From the NCBI RefSeq assembly GCF_001044425.1, contig NZ_LFML01000102.1, positions 1 through 52,949 on the forward strand: 52,949 bases of DNA, in the 5' to 3' direction. The stretch's first letter is position 1, and each line of letters begins with the position of its first letter. The stretch comes from Streptomyces roseus (GTDB lineage Bacteria; Actinomycetota; Actinomycetes; Streptomycetales; Streptomycetaceae). The position numbers and the translations under genes are program-made. The notes under the pieces are model-generated. The model did not search any database, was not told where the DNA came from, and saw only the letters and a list, made by a program, of their open reading frames with translations. Positions 48,209-52,949 of the stretch are shown in pieces.

Positions 48209-49881
48209 CCCCGCCGCGCGGGCGGCGTCCGCCCGGCTCGGCTCCGCTCCCCGTCGAAGAGCACTCCGGGGTTGAGGATCCCCGCCGGGTCGAGCGCGCC
48301 TTTGGCGGCCCGCAGCGCCCGGGCGAACGGCTCCGGGCGCTGCCGGTCGTATCCCGGCCGGTGGTCCCGGCCGACGGCGTGGTGGTGGGTGACGGTCGCC
48401 CCGTGCGCGCCGAGCACCTCCATCGCGGCCGCCTTGATCTCGTCCCACATCGCGAGCTCCGAGCCGCGTCTCGCGGCGGCGATGACGGTGAAGTAGGGGG
48501 CGGGGCCGTCGGGGTAGACGTGGGTGAAACGGCAGTTGATCATGCCCTCGGCGCCGGTGACCTCGCGTACGACGGCGCCGAGGTCCCAGTGCACGGCCTC
48601 GTACAGGGCGTCGGCACGGCCCCAGGTGCAGGCCGTTTCGAAGGTTTCGCTGATCACGCTCATCCGTGCGAGTGCATCGCGCAGGTAGGGCATGCGCAGG
48701 AACGCGGAACGCCACGCGCCGGCCGCGGAATCGTCGCCGGCGCCACCGGCGGAGGGCCGGCCGGCGGTGCCACCGGCCGGCGAACCGCCGTGGTCCCGCG
48801 CCAGGGTGGCCAGTTCGGCGAGCCGGTCGTCGACGGGGAAGTGCGCGGACTCCACTCCGAGGACGAGTACGCTCCGGCCGCCCCCGGCCACGCCCGCGAG
48901 CGCCGCCTCGCCCGGGTCGAGCAGCCGGCAGTTCGCCGGGTTCAGCCCCGACTGCGCGATGGCACGCACCGCGGCGGCCGCGGCCTTGAAATCGCCGAAC
49001 ACGAACGAGGCGGAGGCCTTGTGGCGGGGCCGGTCCTGGAGCCTCATCCACGCCTCGGTGATCACTCCGAGCGTGCCCTCCGATCCCAGGAACAGCCGGT
49101 CGGGGGAGGGGCCCGCGCCCGAACCCGGCACGCGCAGCGACTCGTTGACTCCGACCGGGGTGACCACGCGCAGGGACTGGGTCAGATCGTCGATGTGGGT
49201 CAGGAGCGTGGCGTAGTGGCCGCCGGCCCGTGTCGCCAGCCAGCCGCCGAGAGTGGAGAACTCGAAGCTCTGCGGAAAGTGGCGCAGGGTCAGCCCGTGC
49301 GGGCGCAACCGGGCTTCGAGGTCGGGCCCGAGCACGCCCGCCTGGATCCGCGCCGCCCGGCCGACGGTGTCGATGTCGAGTACGCGGTCCAGGCCGGCGA
49401 GGTCCAGCGAGACCACGCCGCCGCGCCGGTCCCCGCGGTACTCCACTCCCCCGACCACGGAACTGCCCGCCCCGTACGGCACGACGACCACGTCCGCGCC
49501 CGCGGCCCAGTCGAGTACGTCCACGACGTCCTGTTCACCGCGGGGGTAGACGACCTGGTCGGGAGCCGCACCGAGTTCACCGCGCAGGGCCCGTACGACG
49601 TCGCGGTAGGCCTTGCCGTAGGTGTGCGAGGCACGGTCCTGCGGGGCGTCGGACATCAGGTGCGCGAGGGAGGCGGGCGGGGAGATGCGGGGCTTCGGCA
49701 GTTCGACTGACCGGACGTCCGGCACGGGGAGCGGAGTATCGGCCGCGCCGGGGACCAGCGCGCCGAGCGCGACGCACTCGCTGTCCGGCAGGGCCCTGTC
49801 CTCGGCGCCCCAGCCCCACCAGGAGCGGCGCGGCCGAGTTCGGGCGGCGGGGGCGGCGGGCGTGATCTCGGCCATGGACAT
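48196..49881 (-). CDS. FAD-dependent alkyl-DHAP-synthase-like oxidoreductase
   Basis: A 561-residue flavoprotein of the FAD-linked oxidase family (PP-loop fold) with GAGSSVVGGVEY (FAD pyrophosphate loop), GGWLATRAGGHYAT and a long substrate-binding part with an acidic Gly-rich insert. The late THHHAVGRDHRPGY segment corresponds to the diagnostic HHH motif of alkylglycerone-phosphate synthases. Those make ether lipids from acyl-DHAP; bacterial relatives mostly lack evidence for this. ATG 49881 (GAAGGG four bases upstream) is used; ATG 49875 is possible. It is divergent from a TetR gene with tandem operator-like repeats in the shared region. Confidence 0.83.
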   Translation of the reverse strand: MSMAEITPAAPAARTRPRRSWWGWGAEDRALPDSECVALGALVPGAADTPLPVPDVRSVELPKPRISPPASLAHLMSDAPQDRASHTYGKAYRDVVRALRGELGAAPDQVVYPRGEQDVVDVLDWAAGADVVVVPYGAGSSVVGGVEYRGDRRGGVVSLDLAGLDRVLDIDTVGRAARIQAGVLGPDLEARLRPHGLTLRHFPQSFEFSTLGGWLATRAGGHYATLLTHIDDLTQSLRVVTPVGVNESLRVPGSGAGPSPDRLFLGSEGTLGVITEAWMRLQDRPRHKASASFVFGDFKAAAAAVRAIAQSGLNPANCRLLDPGEAALAGVAGGGRSVLVLGVESAHFPVDDRLAELATLARDHGGSPAGGTAGRPSAGGAGDDSAAGAWRSAFLRMPYLRDALARMSVISETFETACTWGRADALYEAVHWDLGAVVREVTGAEGMINCRFTHVYPDGPAPYFTVIAAARRGSELAMWDEIKAAAMEVLGAHGATVTHHHAVGRDHRPGYDRQRPEPFARALRAAKGALDPAGILNPGVLFDGERSRAGRTPPARRGQNE

Positions 49882-49890
49882 ATAACCCTT

Positions 49891-49916
49891 CGGTAATTTA
49901 CCGCTTGGTAATTTAC
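49891..49916. promoter_or_regulatory. Tandem operator-like repeats GGTAATTTAC
   Basis: CGGTAATTTACCG (perfect odd palindrome, 49891-49903) is followed by GGTAATTTAC at 49907-49916, a direct repeat with a 15-base period; TTACC-GCTT-GGTAA joins the two. It lies 20 bases from the divergent TetR start and 10 bases from the oxidase start, so one bound repressor could block both. Confidence 0.7.
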
Positions 49917-49936
49917 TCCACCGTATAGTTCGCGTC

Positions 49937-50617
49937 ATGGACTCCACAAGCGCCGGCGCCGGACCGGCCGCCACCCCGACCGCCCCTCCCCCGCCGGGCA
50001 GGCGGCGTGGCAGACCGGCGGGCACCAAGGGGGTACCGCGCGCCGAGCGCGAGGAACAGATCCTGGCCGCCGCGGTGGAGGAGTTCGGCCGGCACGGGCA
50101 CGCGTCCGCGTCGATGGCCGCCATCGCCGCCCGCGTGGGCGTGACGAAGCCGATGCTCTACGCCTATTTCGACTCGAAGGACGGGCTCTACCTCGCCTGC
50201 CTCGAACGGATCGCCGCCCGCGTCATCGAGGCGATCGACACGGCGATGGCCGGTGCGCCCGCCACCACGGCCGGGGAGCAACTCCCCCACGCCGTCCTCA
50301 GCGGGCTCTTCTCGGCCCTCGAACACCGGCGTCACGCCTGGTTCGTCCTCTACGACCGGACCTTGCCGCCGGACTCCGAACTGCGCCGCGCCGCCCAGCG
50401 GCACCGCGGGACCGTCGACGCGCTCGCCGCGCAGGGCATCGCGGCCCTGCTCAGCGGCCACGGCAACGAGGATCCCCTCGACGCCGACGCCCTCAAGCAC
50501 ATGTGGACGGGGACCGTCAGCGCCCTCATGGGCTGGTGGATCGCCCACCCCGACCAGTCGGCCCGGGACATGAGCGCCCGCTGCGCCCGCCTGCTGACGG
50601 CGGTCCGCACCCCCTGA
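49937..50617 (+). CDS. TetR-family transcriptional regulator
   Basis: A 226-residue TetR/AcrR regulator with a Pro/Ala-rich N-terminal arm (about 30 residues) followed by RRRGRPAGTKG, then a helix-turn-helix (about 58-78: SMAAIAARVGVTKPMLYAYFDSKDGL) and a C-terminal domain with aromatic ligand-pocket residues. The basic arm suggests extra DNA contacts. It lies divergent from the FAD oxidase with overlapping tandem repeats in between, so the pair is likely self-regulated. Inducer unknown; lipid-like substrates would fit the enzyme. Confidence 0.9.
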   Translation: MDSTSAGAGPAATPTAPPPPGRRRGRPAGTKGVPRAEREEQILAAAVEEFGRHGHASASMAAIAARVGVTKPMLYAYFDSKDGLYLACLERIAARVIEAIDTAMAGAPATTAGEQLPHAVLSGLFSALEHRRHAWFVLYDRTLPPDSELRRAAQRHRGTVDALAAQGIAALLSGHGNEDPLDADALKHMWTGTVSALMGWWIAHPDQSARDMSARCARLLTAVRTP

Positions 50618-50682
50618 TCCGGGGGGCTGCCGGCGGTCAGCGCCCGGACCACCGGGGGCCCGAGGGCACCGGCGCGCACGAG

Positions 50683-50823
50683 GTGATCCGCGCGACCTCC
50701 GCCCCGCTCCACCACCGGCTCCTGACCACGGCCCTCCCGCTCGACGCGGCCGATGCCGACCGCGCCGCGAGGGCCGCCGCCGAGGCGGCGCGAGCGTACG
50801 TACGGGAGGAGGGCGCGGCCTGA
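50683..50823 (+). pseudogene. Remnant of a TetR-family ligand-binding C-terminus
   Basis: A 46-codon stretch from GTG 50683 (VIRATSAPLHHRLLTTALPLDAADADRAARAAAE..., stop 50821-50823) reads like the last helices of a TetR C-terminal domain (pattern APLxxRLLxTxxPLxxxxADRAA). No DNA-binding part of it exists here: the intact TetR gene ends 65 bases upstream in a different sequence context. It is probably a leftover of a deleted gene; the assignment is by pattern only. Confidence 0.4.
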
Positions 50824-50838
50824 CCCGCCGCGGGCGCC

Positions 50839-51618
50839 TTACGGGGTGGTGCGCACCGGGAAGGTGAAGCCGTAGCCCTGCTTCGCGAGCCAGGGCAGGT
50901 ACTGCTTGAGCGCCGCGACCGTCTCGCTCCGGTCGCCGCCGCCGTCGTGGAAGAGCACGGTGGGCTGCGCGGGCAGCTTGCCCTCCAGCGCGGCGACGAT
51001 CGCCGGCAGGCCCGGACGGCTCCAGTCCTTGGGGTCCACGCTCCAGCCCAGCGGCCGCATCCCGCCGGCGGCGGCGATCGCGCGGCTGTCGGGGGTGAAG
51101 GCTCCGCCCGGGGCGCGGTAGTAGTTCACGGCGACGCCCGGCACGGCCTTCTCGATCATGGCTTTGCCGTCGAGTATCTGGCGGCGCTGGTAGTCCACGG
51201 GCTTGTGGTCCATCGTCACGTCGTGGTCGACGGAGTGGTCGCAGAGCTCGTGCCCCTCGGCGGCGACCTGGCGCACCAGCTCCGGGTACTTCTGCGCCCT
51301 GGTTCCGATCATGCAGAAGGTGGCCTTGACGTGGTTCTGCTTCAGCACCTCGAGGACCTGCGGGGTCCATCGGGGGTCCGGACCGTCGTCGATGGTGATG
51401 GCGACGTCGCGGCCCGGGCCCTGGGCCAGCCTCGAAATCCCCAGCGGGATCCCGGCGGCCCCGTGGGCGGGCTCGGATCCGGACCCGGGACGCCCCGGCG
51501 AGCTGTCCGTGGCGGCCAGGGCCGGCGTGCCGGCCGCCGCGAGGACGACGGCGAGGACGGCCCCCGCCACGGCGGATCCCGCCCGTCGACGGCGGACGGA
51601 ACTGCTGGTGATGCCCAT
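50839..51618 (-). CDS. Secreted polysaccharide deacetylase (NodB domain)
   Basis: A 259-residue precursor with an N-terminal RRRRAG signal peptide cleaved near ALAATD (about residue 36), then a NodB domain: TIDDGPD (Asp77, Asp78 metal/base motif), HSVDH with His128 and His132 as zinc ligands, RAPGG and the late LFHDGGG. It removes N- or O-acetyl groups from a polysaccharide, such as peptidoglycan or chitin. No partner enzyme is adjacent. AAGGAAG lies upstream of ATG 51618. Confidence 0.88.
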   Translation of the reverse strand: MGITSSSVRRRRAGSAVAGAVLAVVLAAAGTPALAATDSSPGRPGSGSEPAHGAAGIPLGISRLAQGPGRDVAITIDDGPDPRWTPQVLEVLKQNHVKATFCMIGTRAQKYPELVRQVAAEGHELCDHSVDHDVTMDHKPVDYQRRQILDGKAMIEKAVPGVAVNYYRAPGGAFTPDSRAIAAAGGMRPLGWSVDPKDWSRPGLPAIVAALEGKLPAQPTVLFHDGGGDRSETVAALKQYLPWLAKQGYGFTFPVRTTP

Positions 51619-51789
51619 GGACGCGCTCTTCCTTTGCCTTCGACCCCCGGAACCCGCGATTCCGATCCAGGGTAGGCCACACGCGTGAGCGGCCACCTCG
51701 GCCGATGGGCCCGCCCGCCCCGCCCCGGGCCGCAGGAACGTTCCGACAGGCCCGGGGAGGACGTGCGCGACGCCCGTGGTGGGGGCCGA

Positions 51790-52635
51790 TCAGGCGGAGG
51801 CCTGCGCCGGAGTGTTTTCCGTCTCTTTCTCCGTCCCGGCCGCCGCACCCTCGGCGGCGGCCGGTGCGGCAGCCGGGGCAGCCGCCTGCGCAGCCGCGCC
51901 CGCACCGCCGTGGTGCGGCAGGGCCGCGTAGTAGACGGTCGCGCCCTGCTTGACGCGCTCCGCCAGGCTGCGGGCCACCAGTCGCTCGGTGGTCGTGCGC
52001 ACCAGGTTGTCGCTGACGCTGCGGTCCGGGTCCGCGGCCTTCAGCGCCTGGGCGATCTCGCGGGCCGTCTTGGGCTCCGCCTGTCCGCTCAGGTGCCGGT
52101 GGATCAGCTCGGTCAGCGGGACCTGCTTCTCCTTGGCGGCGACGGCCTTCGCCTTGGCGGGCTCCTTCGTCGCCTTGACGAGCCGCTCCTTCGCGGGCTT
52201 CACCGGCTCCGCCTTCGCGGGCTTCACCGGCGCCGCCTCCGCGGGCTTCAGGGGCGCCGCCTTCGCGGGCTCAGCCTTCACGGCCTTCGCGGCGGGCTTC
52301 TTCCTGCCGGTCGCCGTCGTGGCGGCCGGCTTCCTGACGGACGCCTTCCGGGCCGCCGTCTTCTTCGCGGCGGCGGTCGTCCCGGCGGCGGTCGCGGCGG
52401 CGGCCGTCGCGGTCTTCCCGCCGGTGCGCGGGGCGGGCAGCGGCGTCACGACGTCGCCGAGGGCCGCCCGCATCCCCACCAGGAGTGCGTGGTCCTGCTC
52501 CAGACCGGCCAGGCGCTCCTGGAGGGAGGCGATCTCCTGCCGAATGCGTTCCTGCTCACCGGTGTTCAGGTCGAGGTCGGCGGCGACCTTCTCTGCGTAC
52601 TGGGACTTGAGGGTGGGAATCTCCCGAGCGGACAT
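51790..52635 (-). CDS. Histone-H1-like DNA-binding regulatory protein
   Basis: A 281-residue protein. An N-terminal helical part (about 5-65) with heptads suggests a coiled coil for oligomerisation. A Lys/Ala/Pro-rich segment (about 75-175) has several copies of (P/A)KPAK and KAEP like a histone H1/HU-tail linker. A winged-helix domain (about 172-236: QVPLTELIHRHLSGQAEPKTAREIAQALKAA, then VRTTTERLVARSLAERV) and an Ala-rich acidic tail follow. Similar proteins are found across Streptomyces and probably compact or organise DNA. ATG 52635 is preceded by GGAGGAG. Confidence 0.78.
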   Translation of the reverse strand: MSAREIPTLKSQYAEKVAADLDLNTGEQERIRQEIASLQERLAGLEQDHALLVGMRAALGDVVTPLPAPRTGGKTATAAAATAAGTTAAAKKTAARKASVRKPAATTATGRKKPAAKAVKAEPAKAAPLKPAEAAPVKPAKAEPVKPAKERLVKATKEPAKAKAVAAKEKQVPLTELIHRHLSGQAEPKTAREIAQALKAADPDRSVSDNLVRTTTERLVARSLAERVKQGATVYYAALPHHGGAGAAAQAAAPAAAPAAAEGAAAGTEKETENTPAQASA

Positions 52636-52788
52636 GAGGGCTCCTCCGATGGACGGTGTTGCGCGCGGACTCTACCCAGGTGACCTGTGTGGTGTGTGAG
52701 TTTGAGCAGTACACGACCCAAAGGAAGCGCCCGGGGTCACCGTTGTCCCGCCCGGCGGATGACGCGGCGCTCGGGGTTGCGGGTTCGG

Positions 52789-52949
52789 TCAGTGCGGTGC
52801 GCACCGGAGTCGTCCTGGCGGCGGAACGGCGAACACGTGGTCCGGTTCGCAGGCGAGACGGAAGTGGCCCTCGCCGTACGCGGCCGCGGACTCCGTCGCC
52901 ATCGCCGCGTCCAGCGGCGGGTACACCAGCAGCTGGCCCGCCACCAGCT
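52789..52949 (-). CDS. Partial gene at the right edge, possible alpha/beta-hydrolase fragment
   Basis: The minus-strand frame enters from the right edge and stops at 52789-52791 after about 53 codons (LVAGQLLVYPPLDAAMATES, then a short aromatic, Pro-rich end). The GQLLVYPPLD stretch resembles the strand after the nucleophile elbow in hormone-sensitive-lipase-type alpha/beta hydrolases, but about 80 residues expected after it are missing. Either a truncated pseudogene or an unrelated short C-terminus. Confidence 0.4.
   Translation of the reverse strand, partial: LVAGQLLVYPPLDAAMATESAAAYGEGHFRLACEPDHVFAVPPPGRLRCAPH

Overview
The window is high-GC actinobacterial chromosome, almost certainly Streptomyces or a close relative. 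Evidence: very high G+C with strong third-position bias, many GTG starts behind GGAGG-type ribosome sites, and lineage-typical genes (subtilisin-inhibitor SSI, DUF5133, DUF6381-like, DUF4235, SigB/SigF-type sigma factor, SpoIIE phosphatase, FHA/Ser-Thr kinase pair, Lys/Ala-rich H1-like protein). No rRNA, tRNA, CRISPR array, transposase, integrase or phage gene was seen. It looks like an accessory-rich chromosomal arm segment of small, independently regulated units.

Layout. 0.1-5.4 kb: TDT-type transporter, SDR dehydrogenase, two-domain VOC protein, YbdK-type carboxylate-amine ligase, AI-2E/PerM membrane protein. 5.5-11.8 kb: stress-signalling block with a SigB/SigF-type sigma factor behind its own SigB-like promoter, a tail-overlapping RsbW-like ATPase, an MFS exporter with two MarR-type palindromes, a DUF1992 protein and a Cache-PAS-GAF-SpoIIE-HATPase phosphatase. 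11.9-16.3 kb: Tat-exported beta-carbonic anhydrase, Gfo/Idh/MocA oxidoreductase, small lipoprotein, isochorismatase-like hydrolase, GlxA-type AraC regulator. 16.5-18.9 kb: nested zinc/manganese ABC transporter operon. 18.9-23.8 kb: CoA-ester catabolism set (AMP ligase, double-length CaiB-type transferase, divergent acyl-CoA dehydrogenase). 23.8-26.1 kb: GH88-like hydrolase coupled to an MFS transporter. 26.2-27.8 kb: His/Met-rich membrane protein and ECF sigma factor.

27.8-35.7 kb is the most distinctive part. An FHA - Ser/Thr kinase - membrane protein operon lies beside three consecutive secreted proteins with PLL/tectonin-like (DUF346) beta-propeller repeats. One is fused to a lysozyme-like domain, one to an M23 peptidase, and one is a frameshifted stand-alone Tat-exported propeller. 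A 102-bp block shared by the two hydrolase genes differs at one base, which points to recent duplication or gene conversion.

35.8-43.2 kb: TetR/quinone-oxidoreductase pair with mirrored operators, arylamine N-acetyltransferase, VOC, GNAT, epimerase and flavin-reductase genes. 41.6-45.9 kb: small stress-type proteins (DUF6381-like, CsbD, emfourin, DUF5133, DUF4235, PRC-barrel), several followed by perfect hairpins. 46-52.9 kb: M20 amidohydrolase, SSI inhibitor, alkyl-DHAP-synthase-like flavoprotein with divergent TetR and tandem operator repeats, a TetR-like remnant, polysaccharide deacetylase, histone-H1-like protein, and a cut-off hydrolase-like fragment at the right edge.

The best candidate for a little-described system is 27.8-35.7 kb: a phosphorylation module next to a family of lectin-propeller cell-wall hydrolases. 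The functional link between the two parts is inference from position only.
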